Source of the DNA: Streptomyces sp. NBC_01317
Lineage (GTDB): Bacteria > Actinomycetota > Actinomycetes > Streptomycetales > Streptomycetaceae
NCBI RefSeq assembly: GCF_035961655.1
Contig: NZ_CP108393.1
Span: forward strand, 434,001-498,000
Direction of reading: 5' to 3'
Length of the DNA stretch: 64,000 nt
In this document: piece after piece, positions 50,654 to 59,708 of the stretch
How the letters are laid out: the number at the start of each line of letters is the position of its first letter
How positions within the stretch are numbered: the first letter of the stretch is position 1
The notes under the pieces: generated by a model
Told to the model about the DNA's origin: nothing
The model's database searches: none
The model's input: the letters and a program-made list of their open reading frames with translations, nothing else
Program-made: the position numbers and the translations under genes

Positions 50654-51646
50654 ATGATCCGTCACCGCACCTCCGCAACGGCCGCCTTCGCCGGCGCCGT
50701 CACGTTCCTGCTGGCGGGTTCGACGCTGCTGGCCGCGGGTCCCGCGTACGCGCACGGCGCGCCGACCGATCCGGTGAGCCGGGTCGCCGCGTGCGGCCTG
50801 GCGTCGGAGGGGCTCACCGGCTCGCCCGCGTGCCGGGCTGCGGTCGCCGCCAACGGCGGCCAGGCGCTGGGCAGTTGGGACAACCTGCGGGTCGCGGATG
50901 TCGGTGGCAGGGACCGGCAGGTCATTCCGGACGGGAAGCTGTGCAGCGCGGGCCTCGCCGCGTACGCCGGACTCGACCTGCCCCGCTCCGACTGGCCCGC
51001 CACCACGCTGGTCCCGGGGGCCGGGTTCACCCTCACCTACCGGTCCTCCATCCCGCACGAGGGCACGTTCAGCCTCTATCTCACCCGACAGGGCTACTCC
51101 CCCACCACCCCGCTGACGTGGGACGACCTGGATCCCGAGCCGTTCCTCACCGCGAAGGACCCGGCGCTGGAAAACGGGGCCTACCGCATCCCGGCCCGCC
51201 TTCCGGGCGGCCGGACCGGCCGGCACGTGTTGTACACGGTCTGGCGCAATTCCAGCACCCCGGACACGTACTACTCGTGCTCCGACGTCGTCTTCCCCGG
51301 CAGGAGCGCGGGGCAGGCCAGGGCCGCTGCCCCGGCCACCCGCCCCGCCTCACCGCCGGCCCGGACCCCGGCCCCGGCCCCCGCGCCGAAGCGGACCCCG
51401 AAGCCCGCGGCCGCCGCCTCCCCGGCCCCCTCCCCGACGCCGTCCTCCCCCTCCCCCGTACCGGCGTCCACGGCGGCCGATCCCGGGAACGCCTCCCCCG
51501 TGGCGGACACGGGCTCCCCGCTCACGCCGACCACCGCCTCGCTCGCCGGGGCCGCCGCGCTGGCCGCGGCGGCCATGGGCGCCTTCCTCCTGCGCCGCCG
51601 CCGCACGGCCGCCGCCGGACGCCCGCCCCGCAGGCACCGCCGCTGA
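50654..51646 (+). CDS. AA10 lytic polysaccharide monooxygenase with a possible cell-wall sorting tail
   Basis: A 330-residue secreted protein. The signal peptide ends AGPAYA and the mature N-terminus is His34 of HGAPTDP, which with the His in SSIPHEGTF forms the copper-binding His brace of AA10 enzymes (cleaving chitin or cellulose with O2/H2O2). The catalytic domain ends near SCSDVVF; a Pro/Ala/Ser linker follows, then VADTG, a hydrophobic helix and a terminal RRRR, a layout resembling sortase substrates (LAETG-like). There is no carbohydrate-binding module. GAGGGAG lies 9 bases before ATG. Confidence 0.88.
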   Translation: MIRHRTSATAAFAGAVTFLLAGSTLLAAGPAYAHGAPTDPVSRVAACGLASEGLTGSPACRAAVAANGGQALGSWDNLRVADVGGRDRQVIPDGKLCSAGLAAYAGLDLPRSDWPATTLVPGAGFTLTYRSSIPHEGTFSLYLTRQGYSPTTPLTWDDLDPEPFLTAKDPALENGAYRIPARLPGGRTGRHVLYTVWRNSSTPDTYYSCSDVVFPGRSAGQARAAAPATRPASPPARTPAPAPAPKRTPKPAAAASPAPSPTPSSPSPVPASTAADPGNASPVADTGSPLTPTTASLAGAAALAAAAMGAFLLRRRRTAAAGRPPRRHRR

Positions 51647-51668
51647 CACGCCGGCACCCGCCACCCAC

Positions 51669-51700
51669 ACGCCGAGGCCGACCCCCGTCGGCCTCGGCGT
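51669..51700. terminator. 14-bp-stem terminator after the LPMO gene
   Basis: ACGCCGAGGCCGAC (51669-51682) pairs perfectly with 51687-51700 around CCCC. Confidence 0.8.
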
Positions 51701-51807
51701 CTCCGTGCCGCCCCGACGTGCCGCCCCGCCGTACCGCCCCGATACGCCCGCCCGAAGGCATTCGCGCGCTCCCGGCCTGTCGTCCTGTACCCGCCAGGTA
51801 AACGACA

Positions 51808-51826
51808 GGAAACTTTACTAACCAAC
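51808..51826. promoter_or_regulatory. Palindrome AGGAAACTTTACT before the GH8 gene
   Basis: AGGAAA-C-TTTACT (followed by AAC) is palindromic with one mismatch and lies about 63-81 bases before the GH8 start. It resembles the GTTAGGAAAGTTTCCTAAC-like palindromes described before Streptomyces chitosanase genes that bind a ROK-type repressor; this comparison is from memory. Confidence 0.45.
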
Positions 51827-51888
51827 ACCTTGTCGAGGTCATGACCACGCGGCTAACTTCCCCACAACCCCCCAACCCCGGAGGCCCG

Positions 51889-53139
51889 ATGCCCCGCAGT
51901 CGCCGTGCGAGATGCGCAGCAGCCCTCTCCGCCACCGCCGTCCTCACCACCTGCGTGTGGACCGGACTCACCCCGGCCGCCGGTGCCGCCGCGGGACCGG
52001 CCGTCCCCTTCGGCAGCCACTCCTTCGCCTACGCGGCCGGCACCCTCGCGCCCAGCGGCGGCCAGGCCGCCGCGGACCGCGCCGTCGTCGACTTCTACGC
52101 GAAGTGGAAGGCGAACTTCGTCAAGCAGAACTGCGGCAACGGCTGGTACGAGGTGTACGCGGCCGACGCCGACCACCCCTACGTCGCCGAGGCCCAGGGC
52201 TACGGCCTGGTCATCACGGCCCTGATGGCGGGCGCCGACGCCGACGCCAAGAAGATCTTCGACGGCATCCTCACATACGTCCTGGCCCACCCCTCCGTGA
52301 ACAACCCCGACCTCCACGCGGCGGAACAGGACGCGGGGTGCCGGAGTGTCAACGGGAGCGACTCCGCCACCGACGGCGACCTGGACATCGCGTACGGACT
52401 GCTCCTCGCGCACAAGCAGTGGGGCAGCACGGGCACGTACGACTACCAGAGCCTGGCGACACGCCGGATCAACGCCGTCAAGGCGAGCGAACTGCACAGC
52501 GGCTCCAAGCTGATGAAGCTCGGCGACTGGTCCTCCGGCAGCTACGACCAGATCTCCCGCACCTCGGACTGGATCCCCGGCCACTTCAAGGCGTTCCGCA
52601 AGGCCACCGGCGACACCACCTGGGACGCGGTCCTGACCAGGACGCAGTCGGTGATCGGCAGCCTCCAGTCCGGGTACGCGTCCACCACCGGGCTGCTGCC
52701 GGACTTCGTCGTCAACACCACGAGCACACCGAAGCCGGCGTCCGGCGAGGTCCTGGAGGACGCGCACGACGGCGACTACAACTGGAACGCCTGCCGGGAC
52801 CCCTGGCGTCTGGGCACCGACGCGGTCGTCAACAACGACAGCGCGTCCCGCACGGCCGTCCGCAAGATGAACTCCTGGATCAAGACCAAGGCCGCCGACG
52901 ACCCGGCCAAGATCCGCGACGGCTACAAGCTCAACGGCACCAGCTTCGGCACCGGCAACGAGCCCGCGTTCTTCGCCCCCTTCGCGGTCGCGGCCATGAC
53001 CGACCCCGCCAGTCAGGCATGGCTGGACGCGCTGTGGAAGAAGATGCTCGCCACCACGCCCAGCAGCACCGACTACTACTCCACCAGTGTGCAGTTGCAG
53101 TCGATGCTCGTCGTCACCCACAACTACTGGACTCCCTGA
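51889..53139 (+). CDS. Secreted GH8 family endoglycosidase (chitosanase/endoglucanase type)
   Basis: A 416-residue exported protein: signal peptide 1-35 (ending AAGAAA), then an (alpha/alpha)6 GH8 domain. Seen: VAEAQGYGLVITALMAG with the acid Glu, DGDLDIAYGLLLAHKQWG with conserved Asp residues, and the Tyr/Trp-rich substrate groove (WNACRDPWRLGTDAV). GH8 members cut chitosan, cellulose or xylan; the chitin/chitosan-type neighbours suggest chitosan. GGAGG precedes ATG 51889 by 5. An in-frame ATG at 51841 would add 16 residues and is rejected. Confidence 0.85.
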   Translation: MPRSRRARCAAALSATAVLTTCVWTGLTPAAGAAAGPAVPFGSHSFAYAAGTLAPSGGQAAADRAVVDFYAKWKANFVKQNCGNGWYEVYAADADHPYVAEAQGYGLVITALMAGADADAKKIFDGILTYVLAHPSVNNPDLHAAEQDAGCRSVNGSDSATDGDLDIAYGLLLAHKQWGSTGTYDYQSLATRRINAVKASELHSGSKLMKLGDWSSGSYDQISRTSDWIPGHFKAFRKATGDTTWDAVLTRTQSVIGSLQSGYASTTGLLPDFVVNTTSTPKPASGEVLEDAHDGDYNWNACRDPWRLGTDAVVNNDSASRTAVRKMNSWIKTKAADDPAKIRDGYKLNGTSFGTGNEPAFFAPFAVAAMTDPASQAWLDALWKKMLATTPSSTDYYSTSVQLQSMLVVTHNYWTP

Positions 53140-53193
53140 CCAGCCGTCGGATTCCGTCCGGCGCGCACCCCCCACCTGAGGAGAACCCGCGAC

Positions 53194-54249
53194 ATGACAT
53201 CCCCGTACCCCAGCATGCTCCGGCGCCGGCCCCGCCTCCTGGCGGCGACCGCGGCCCTGTCCCTGGCGGCCACCGCCGCACTCGCCGCGGCCACGACCGC
53301 GACCGCGACCGCCGACGCCGGTTCGGGTGCGCCCGCCGCCAAGGCCGCGGCGGCCGTGCCCGTCGGGCTCAACGCCCCGTACCTGTACCTCGGTTGGGGC
53401 AGTCCCCAGAGCGCCACGTCGGTCATGAGCGCGACCGGTGTCAAGCAGTTCACGATGGCGTTCATCCTCTCCGACGGCGGCTGCAACCCCAAGTGGGACG
53501 GGAGCCGTGCGCTGACGGGCGGCAACGACCAGTCCACGATCAACGCCATACGCGCCGCCGGGGGCGATGTGACGGTCTCGATCGGCGGCTGGTCCGGCAA
53601 CAAACTCGGCGAGAAGTGTGCGTCCGCCACCGCCCTCGCCGGGGCGTACCAGAAGACCATCGACGCCCTGAAGCTGAAGTCGATCGACATCGACATCGAG
53701 GACACCGAGTTCACCAACGCCACGGTCCGGGAGCGGGTGGTGGACGCCCTGAAGATCATCAAGACCAACAACCCCGGGGTGACCGTGTACGTCACCTTCG
53801 GCACCACCCGGACGGGCCCGGACGCGACCGGGCTCGACCTGATCAAGCGGGGGGCGAACAACAAACTGGACATCGAGGGCTGGGCGGTCATGCCGTTCGA
53901 CTTCGACGAGGGCACCATCGACATGGTGGCCGCCACCAAGGGCGCCGTGGACGGCCTGAAGAACGCCGTGGCCTCTGCGTACGGCCTCTCCTCCGACGCC
54001 GCGTACCGCAAGGTCGGCTTCTCCTCGATGAACGGCAAGTCGGACGTGCCCGGCGAGACCGTGTCCGTGGCCAACTTCAAGTCGATGGTGAGCTACGCGA
54101 CCAGCAAGCACCTGTCCCGGGTGAGCTTCTGGGCCGTCAACCGGGACCGCGCCTGTGGTGGCTCCACCACGGACGCGGGTTCGGACTGCAGCGGTGTCAG
54201 CCAGAGCGCGCTGGACTTCACCAAGGCGCTGGCCGCGTACACCGGTTAG
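53194..54249 (+). CDS. Secreted GH18 family chitinase-like protein
   Basis: A 351-residue exported protein. Signal peptide residues 1-40, then a GH18 barrel with VTVSIGGWSGN and the catalytic DxDxE motif as SIDIDIEDTEF, Glu being the proton donor. NAPYLYLGWGSPQS and VSFWAVNRDRACGG match the ChiC/exochitinase-like bacterial group. It hydrolyses chitin or related beta-1,4-N-acetylglucosaminides outside the cell. It lies 54 bases after the GH8 gene and probably shares its message. Confidence 0.88.
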   Translation: MTSPYPSMLRRRPRLLAATAALSLAATAALAAATTATATADAGSGAPAAKAAAAVPVGLNAPYLYLGWGSPQSATSVMSATGVKQFTMAFILSDGGCNPKWDGSRALTGGNDQSTINAIRAAGGDVTVSIGGWSGNKLGEKCASATALAGAYQKTIDALKLKSIDIDIEDTEFTNATVRERVVDALKIIKTNNPGVTVYVTFGTTRTGPDATGLDLIKRGANNKLDIEGWAVMPFDFDEGTIDMVAATKGAVDGLKNAVASAYGLSSDAAYRKVGFSSMNGKSDVPGETVSVANFKSMVSYATSKHLSRVSFWAVNRDRACGGSTTDAGSDCSGVSQSALDFTKALAAYTG

Positions 54250-54273
54250 TCGCACCGCGAGTCGCTTCGCACG

Positions 54274-54321
54274 ACGGGAGCGGCGCGGTACGGGGCTCCG
54301 CCCGTCCCGCGCCGCTCCCGT
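54274..54321. terminator. Bidirectional terminator between GH18 and GntR genes
   Basis: ACGGGAGCGGCGCGG (54274-54288) pairs perfectly with 54307-54321 across an 18-base loop, between convergent genes. Confidence 0.85.
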
Positions 54322-54324
54322 GGT

Positions 54325-55101
54325 TCACCTCCGCGGCACGTCGTTCGACGAGGCGAGAGTGGTACGCAGCCGGTACCGCTCGCCGCTGTACTCGACCGTC
54401 GAGGCCAGCAGCGGCCGCTGGTCCGGCGCGTGGATCGTCTGGTCCAGGACCAGCACGGGCGCCCCCGGCTCGATCTCCAGCCGGTCCGCCAGCTCCTTGT
54501 CGGCGCTGCGCGCCTCGATCGTGGCCATCGACCTGCTCAGCTCGATCCCCTGGGCGCGCAGCGCCTCGAACAGGGACGCGGAGCCGAAGTCGGCGGTGGT
54601 GAGGGCGGGGACGAGGTCGGCGGCGATGATGGTGCGGTCCACCGCGATCCGTACGTCGTTCAGGAGCCGTACCCGCTCCAGGTGCAGGAGGGGCGTGCCG
54701 GCGGGGACTCCGAGGCGGTCCGCCTCGTCGAGCGAGGCCGCCTCCACCGTCTGCCGCAGGACGAGCGAGCTGGGCCGCATGTGCTTGCGGTGCGCCGTGG
54801 TGGTGAACGACTCCAGGTCGTTGGGCCACTCCCGTACGGCCACCGGCTGCGCGACGAACCAGCCACGGCCGTGCGACGCGGTCAGGATCCCCTGGTCCAC
54901 CAGGTGCGACAGCGCCTTGCGCAGGGTCACCCGCGAGATGTCCAGCTGAGCGCAGAGCTCCCGCTCGGGTGGCAGCTTCGCGCCGGCGGTCAGCTCCTGG
55001 CTCTCGATCTGGTCGAGAATCGCGTCGGAAGCCTGTGACCACAGCGGGTCGGAGCTGCGTTCGCGCCGTGGTGCGCGAATCGAGAAGGCGTCGACGCCCA
55101 T
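54325..55101 (-). CDS. GntR family (HutC/DasR-like) transcriptional regulator
   Basis: A 258-residue regulator: winged HTH at ~15-85 (AGAKLPPERELCAQLDISRVTLRKALSHLVDQGILTASHGRGWFV) and a C-terminal UTRA sensor domain (RIAVDRTIIAADLVPAL; PVLVLDQTIHAPDQRPL). DasR, the amino-sugar regulator of Streptomyces, has the same architecture. It is divergent from the GH9 gene with two AGTGGT half-sites between. GGAGG lies 7 bases before ATG 55101. Confidence 0.9.
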   Translation of the reverse strand: MGVDAFSIRAPRRERSSDPLWSQASDAILDQIESQELTAGAKLPPERELCAQLDISRVTLRKALSHLVDQGILTASHGRGWFVAQPVAVREWPNDLESFTTTAHRKHMRPSSLVLRQTVEAASLDEADRLGVPAGTPLLHLERVRLLNDVRIAVDRTIIAADLVPALTTADFGSASLFEALRAQGIELSRSMATIEARSADKELADRLEIEPGAPVLVLDQTIHAPDQRPLLASTVEYSGERYRLRTTLASSNDVPRR

Positions 55102-55131
55102 CGGTGAACCTCCAGCAATCACCAGGAACAT

Positions 55132-55148
55132 ACCACTATTGACCACTT
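55132..55148. promoter_or_regulatory. Direct repeats of the DasR-like half-site AGTGGT
   Basis: On the minus strand AGTGGTCAATAGTGGT: two AGTGGT half-sites in direct orientation, 10 bases apart, about 30 bases upstream of the GntR start. Canonical DasR sites use AGTGGT and its inverse around TCTAGA. A third related CCACTACATACC is at 55154-55165. Confidence 0.5.
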
Positions 55149-55266
55149 GCCTTCCACTACATACCTTGTGCGGGGACCGCCGCACGGCGGACGGCCCCGC
55201 GGCGGCGGAAACGCGGCAGGACACGCGCGGCAGGACACTCACCGAGGAAAGGCGCGGTGCTCACAG

Positions 55267-57003
55267 GTGCTCTCCAGGGATGACCCACGCACCGGACCGA
55301 CGGTCCTGGTCAATCACCTCGGGTACGGCCTCGGCGGCGCCCCGGCCGTCGTGCTCGCCCTGCCCGGCGGAGCCGCCCCGCCCACGGTGGAGCTGCTGGC
55401 GGAGGACGGCTCGGCGCCGCCCCGCCCGCTCGCCCCCGGCCCGGTCGAGGCCGTCCCCGGATGGACCGCCGGGCCCTTCGCCCGGGTCGCACTGCCACCG
55501 GACCTCCCGCCCGGCCGCTACGCGGTACGGGTCGTGGGGAGCGACGGACGCGTCACCGTGTCGGAGCCGTTCGAACGCGCCGCGGACCGCCTCCAGCGCG
55601 CGACGATGTCCGACGTGCTCAGCTACTTCAAGGGCATGCGGTCGAGCGGCGAGATCGACCGCAAGGACCGGCGGGCCGCCCTGTGGGGCGACACCACCGG
55701 GCGGCGCGTCGACGCCCGGGGCGGCTGGCTCGACGCGAGCGGCGACACCAGCAAGTTCCTCAGCCACCTCACGTACACCCGCACCATGAGCCCGCAGCAG
55801 ATCCCGCTCTGCGCCTGGGCCATGCTCGCCGCCCGTGACGTCATCACCGCCCACCACCCCGCCCTGGTCAGGTCGTTGAGCACCCGCCTGCGCGACGAGG
55901 CCCTGTGGGGAGCCGACTTCCTGGTTCGTTTCCGGGCGCCCGAGGGCTACTTCTACACGGGCGTCTTCGACGCCCTGACCAAGCGGCTGGAGGAGCGGGT
56001 GGTGACGGCCCCGCTCGCCGAGTGTGTCCGTACCGACCGCTACCAGGCCGCCTACCGGCAGGGCGGCGGCCTCGCCGTCGCCGCGCTGGCCCGCGCCTCG
56101 CGCGCGGACGACGAGGGCGAGTTCTCGCGGGAGACGTACTTCGGCGCCGCGCTCGACGGCTTCACCCACCTGGAGAAGCACAACCTGGAGTATCTGGACG
56201 ACGGTACGGAAAACGTGCTGGACGACTACACCGCCCTGCTCGCCGCCGCCGAGCTGGTCGCGGCCGGCGCCGGCCCCGGAGACGGGGCGCACGAGGCCGC
56301 GCGGCGCCGGGCGCGGTCGCTCCTGGACCGGTACGTACGGCCGGGCGACGGCCCCGGATGGTTCACCGCGGACGCCGAAGGGCGGCCCTTCTTCCACGCC
56401 GCCGAAGCGGGCCTGCCCGTTCTGGCCCTCCTGCGCTTCGCCGAGACCCTGCCCGGCGCTCCCGAGGCGGCCCCCGCCCGGGCTCTGGCGGTGGAGGCGA
56501 TGCTCGACACCCTCGACCGTACGTACGCCGTGCCGAACCCGTTCGGCTACCCGCGCCAACGCGTACGGCCCCTCGGCGGCACCGACCGGGACGCGTTCTT
56601 CTTCCCGCACGCCAACGAGACCGGCTACTGGTGGCAGGGCGAGAACGCCACCATCGCCTCCCTGTCGGCGGCGGCCTCGGCCTGCGCCGCGGCCGGTGGC
56701 GTCACGGAGGAGCAGCGCCGCCGGCTGACCGGGTTCGCCGACGACCAGCTGGCCTGGATCACCGGCCGCAATCCGTTCGACGCCTCCATGCTCCAGGGCC
56801 GCGGCCGCAACACCATCGACTACGCGTCGGACTTCCCCAACCTGCCCGGCGGCATCGTCAACGGCGTCACGTCGGGCTGGAGCGACGAGAACGATCTCGC
56901 CTTCCGGCCTCCGGACGCGCCCGACGACGAGTCCTGGAGGTGGGCCGAACAGTGGATCCCGCACACGGGCTGGTTCCTGCTCGCCGTCGCGTACGCCCGC
57001 TGA
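55267..57003 (+). CDS. GH9 family glycoside hydrolase (likely intracellular)
   Basis: A 578-residue enzyme without a signal peptide. An N-terminal Ig-like domain (PTVLVNHLGYG) precedes the (alpha/alpha)6 barrel with GGWLDASGDTSKFLSHLTY, which holds the catalytic Asp pair of GH9, and a terminal HANETGYWWQGENATI. Known cytoplasmic GH9 enzymes of Vibrio and relatives are exo-beta-glucosaminidases acting on chitobiose. GTG 55267 is taken as start; a GAGGAAAG box lies 14 bases upstream, rather far. Divergent from the DasR-like gene. Confidence 0.8.
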   Translation: MLSRDDPRTGPTVLVNHLGYGLGGAPAVVLALPGGAAPPTVELLAEDGSAPPRPLAPGPVEAVPGWTAGPFARVALPPDLPPGRYAVRVVGSDGRVTVSEPFERAADRLQRATMSDVLSYFKGMRSSGEIDRKDRRAALWGDTTGRRVDARGGWLDASGDTSKFLSHLTYTRTMSPQQIPLCAWAMLAARDVITAHHPALVRSLSTRLRDEALWGADFLVRFRAPEGYFYTGVFDALTKRLEERVVTAPLAECVRTDRYQAAYRQGGGLAVAALARASRADDEGEFSRETYFGAALDGFTHLEKHNLEYLDDGTENVLDDYTALLAAAELVAAGAGPGDGAHEAARRRARSLLDRYVRPGDGPGWFTADAEGRPFFHAAEAGLPVLALLRFAETLPGAPEAAPARALAVEAMLDTLDRTYAVPNPFGYPRQRVRPLGGTDRDAFFFPHANETGYWWQGENATIASLSAAASACAAAGGVTEEQRRRLTGFADDQLAWITGRNPFDASMLQGRGRNTIDYASDFPNLPGGIVNGVTSGWSDENDLAFRPPDAPDDESWRWAEQWIPHTGWFLLAVAYAR

Positions 57004-57268
57004 CCCTCGCCCGCTGCCACTCCGGCTGCCACTCTCCAGCTGATCGCCGCGGACGCCCGGCTCCACGACCGGCTGCTCGGCCCGCTGAACACACCGCTCG
57101 GCCGAACCCACCGGCCCGCCCGCGGGGAAGTCGCGCCGCCGGTGAGTGGGAAGGCGTCTCCGCGAGCAGACTGTAGGTGTCGGCGGAAAGCCGAAACCGG
57201 CTGTACGGCCAGGTCACACGGTGCGCGGAAGGCATGCGACACCGCCGGTGCCCGGTTCAGGAGACGGC

Positions 57269-59701
57269 ATGCACCCAGATGACGCATCCCCCGCGGGGTC
57301 AGGGATCCCCCTCGACGCCGTGGCGGCGGCGGTCGTGGACCGGAGGGGTACCGTGATCCGCTGGTCGTCCGCCGCGGAGTCCCTGCTCGGACGCGGTGCG
57401 GAGGACGTCTGCGGCCGGTCCGTCCGGAGACTGCTCGCCCGCCCGCTCCCGCCGGCGTACGGCGTCGGGCGGTACCGCCCCGGCAGCGGCGTCGCCGGGC
57501 TGCGCCACTCCTCGGGGAGGACCGTCGACGCCGCCTACCGCGTGGTCCCGCTGGAGGGCGCCGACGAGTACCTGCTCACGGCCGTCCCCACGGCCGACGC
57601 GGCGGAGTCCGAGCAGGCGCTGTCCCTCCTGCGCGCCCTGTTCTCCCAGACCCGCCTGGGCGTCGGCATCCATGACACGGACCTGAACGTCGTACGGACC
57701 AACATCACCCCCGAGATGTTCGACGGCCCGCCCCTGCCGGTCGGCAGCCGGCTGGGCAAGGTGATGGACGCCGAGGACGCGGAGGCCGTGGAGAGTGTGC
57801 TCCGCGAGGTGCTGGAGACGGGCGTGCCGGCCGTGCGCAGCACGCACCTGGTCCGGGCCCCGCACCCCTGGGGCCGGCAGTGGGTCATGTCGCTCACGGC
57901 GTTCCGGCTCCTGGACCGGTCCGGGCGCCCGGGCGGGGTCGCCGTGGCGGTGAACGACACCACCGCCGAGGAGACGCTCCGCCGGCAGATCGACCTGCTC
58001 CACACGTCCGCCGCCCGGATCGGTTCCTCGCTCGACGTCGTCGAGACCGCGCAGGAGCTGGCCGACGTGGTCGTACCGGAACTCGGTGACGTGGTCACGG
58101 TGGACCTCTCCGAGTCCGTGCTCTCCGGGGAGGAGCCACCGCTCGTCTTCGGGGGCGGGCGCCAGCACCTGGCGCGGGTGGCGGTCGCGACGGCCGGGGG
58201 CGGGTGGCAGGCCGGTCTGCTGGGGCCGGGAGAGTCGTACCCGCCGCTGCCGGACAGCGACGAACTGCGCGGGATCCAGGAAGGGGCCACCTTGCTGGCG
58301 TCCCGCGACGCGGTGATGGGCGCGCTGGGCGGCGACGACCGCCTGGCCGGGCTGCTCGTCCCCGACCGGGCGCACTCCGTCCTGGTGGCGGTCCTGCGGG
58401 CGCGGGGCCGCAGCCTCGGGAGCGTCTCGGTGTGGCGTACGGACCGGCGGCCCGAGCCGTTCGAGGACTCCGACCGGCTCCTCCTGGCGGAGATCACCTC
58501 GCGGGCCGCCCTGGGCGTGGAGAACGCCCGCCGCTACACCCATGAGCACCGCGCGGCGGTCGCGCTCCAGGAGCAGCTGCTCCCGCAGCCCACGACCGAT
58601 CTGCCGGCCGTGGAGACGGCGGGCACCTACCGCCCGGCGGAGGGGGCGATGAGCATCAGCGGCGACTGGTTCGACGTCATCCCGCTGCCTTCGTCGCGGG
58701 TGGCGCTGGTCATCGGTGACGTCATCGGCCACGGCCTCCCCGCGACGGCGACGATGGGCCGGCTCCGTACCGCGATCCAGGCGTTCGGCGGGATGGAGCT
58801 GCCTCCTGAGGAGGTCCTCACCCAGGTGGACGACCTCGTCCAGCGGCTGGCCGCCGAGGCGCCCCCGGGGCGGCGGGACGTGGTCGGTGCCACCTGCCTG
58901 TACGCCCTCTACGACCCGGTGTCGGGCCTGTGCACCTTCGCCAGCGCCGGCCAGCCCCCGCCCGTCCTGGTCAGGCCGGGCGGCGGAGCGGAGTTCCTGG
59001 ACGTGCCGCCCGGTCCCCCGCTGGGTGTGGGCGGGGTGCCCTTCGAGTCCGTCACCGTGCGGCTGGAGCCGGACACCGTCCTGGCCCTCTACACCGACGG
59101 CCTGTTCGGCCTGGAGGACTTCGACGTCGAACGCGCGCTGGCGCGGATCAAACGCCGCCTGGACACGACGTGCCGGCCGGGGTCCGCGCTCGGAGAGGTC
59201 GGCCGCTCCCTGCTGGCCGACTTCGGCGACGAGCCTCCCCAGGACGATCTCGCCGTGCTTCTCGCCCGGACCAGGACGCTCTCGTCCCACTCCGTCGCCA
59301 GCTGGGAGTTCCCGGCCGGACCCGCGTCGGTCGCCGTCGCGCGGGCGGCGGCGATGCGGCAGCTGGCCGCGTGGGGACTGGACGATCTCTCGCTCACGAC
59401 CGAACTGGTCGTCAGCGAGCTGGTGACCAACGCCGTCCGCCACGCCGGCGGTCCGGTGGGCCTGCGGCTCATCCGCGAGAACGTCCTGATCTGCGAGGTG
59501 ACCGACCCCAGCAACACCCAGCCGAGGCTCCTGCGCGCCACCGACCTGGACGAAGGGGGCCGGGGCCTGTTCATCGTCGCCAACTGCACGACGCGCTGGG
59601 GCAGCCGGTACGGCAGGAGCGGGAAGACGATCTGGACCGAGCAGCCCTTCTTCTCCCGCTCCGGGAACGACGACCCCGCCTCGGTCCCGCTCGCGGGGTA
59701 G
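57269..59701 (+). CDS. SpoIIE-type PP2C phosphatase with PAS, GAF and kinase-like ATPase domains
   Basis: An 810-residue cytoplasmic sensor phosphatase. Order: PAS ~15-110 (VDRRGTVIRWSSAAESLLGR), second PAS ~115-235, GAF ~245-405, SpoIIE phosphatase ~430-640 (ISGDWFDVIPL, VIGDVIGHGLPA and LYTDGLF), and a HATPase_c anti-sigma-kinase-like domain ~670-800 (VSELVTNAVRHAG, GRGLFIVANC). Such proteins dephosphorylate anti-sigma antagonists in stress and morphology control; the last domain could bind a sigma factor. AGGAG precedes ATG 57269. Confidence 0.92.
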   Translation: MHPDDASPAGSGIPLDAVAAAVVDRRGTVIRWSSAAESLLGRGAEDVCGRSVRRLLARPLPPAYGVGRYRPGSGVAGLRHSSGRTVDAAYRVVPLEGADEYLLTAVPTADAAESEQALSLLRALFSQTRLGVGIHDTDLNVVRTNITPEMFDGPPLPVGSRLGKVMDAEDAEAVESVLREVLETGVPAVRSTHLVRAPHPWGRQWVMSLTAFRLLDRSGRPGGVAVAVNDTTAEETLRRQIDLLHTSAARIGSSLDVVETAQELADVVVPELGDVVTVDLSESVLSGEEPPLVFGGGRQHLARVAVATAGGGWQAGLLGPGESYPPLPDSDELRGIQEGATLLASRDAVMGALGGDDRLAGLLVPDRAHSVLVAVLRARGRSLGSVSVWRTDRRPEPFEDSDRLLLAEITSRAALGVENARRYTHEHRAAVALQEQLLPQPTTDLPAVETAGTYRPAEGAMSISGDWFDVIPLPSSRVALVIGDVIGHGLPATATMGRLRTAIQAFGGMELPPEEVLTQVDDLVQRLAAEAPPGRRDVVGATCLYALYDPVSGLCTFASAGQPPPVLVRPGGGAEFLDVPPGPPLGVGGVPFESVTVRLEPDTVLALYTDGLFGLEDFDVERALARIKRRLDTTCRPGSALGEVGRSLLADFGDEPPQDDLAVLLARTRTLSSHSVASWEFPAGPASVAVARAAAMRQLAAWGLDDLSLTTELVVSELVTNAVRHAGGPVGLRLIRENVLICEVTDPSNTQPRLLRATDLDEGGRGLFIVANCTTRWGSRYGRSGKTIWTEQPFFSRSGNDDPASVPLAG

Positions 59702-59708
59702 GAGCGCG

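Noticed and set aside
51853..54255. 800-residue minus-strand frame opposite GH8/GH18
   Set aside because: It is antisense to two well-supported glycosidases and has shadow-frame composition.
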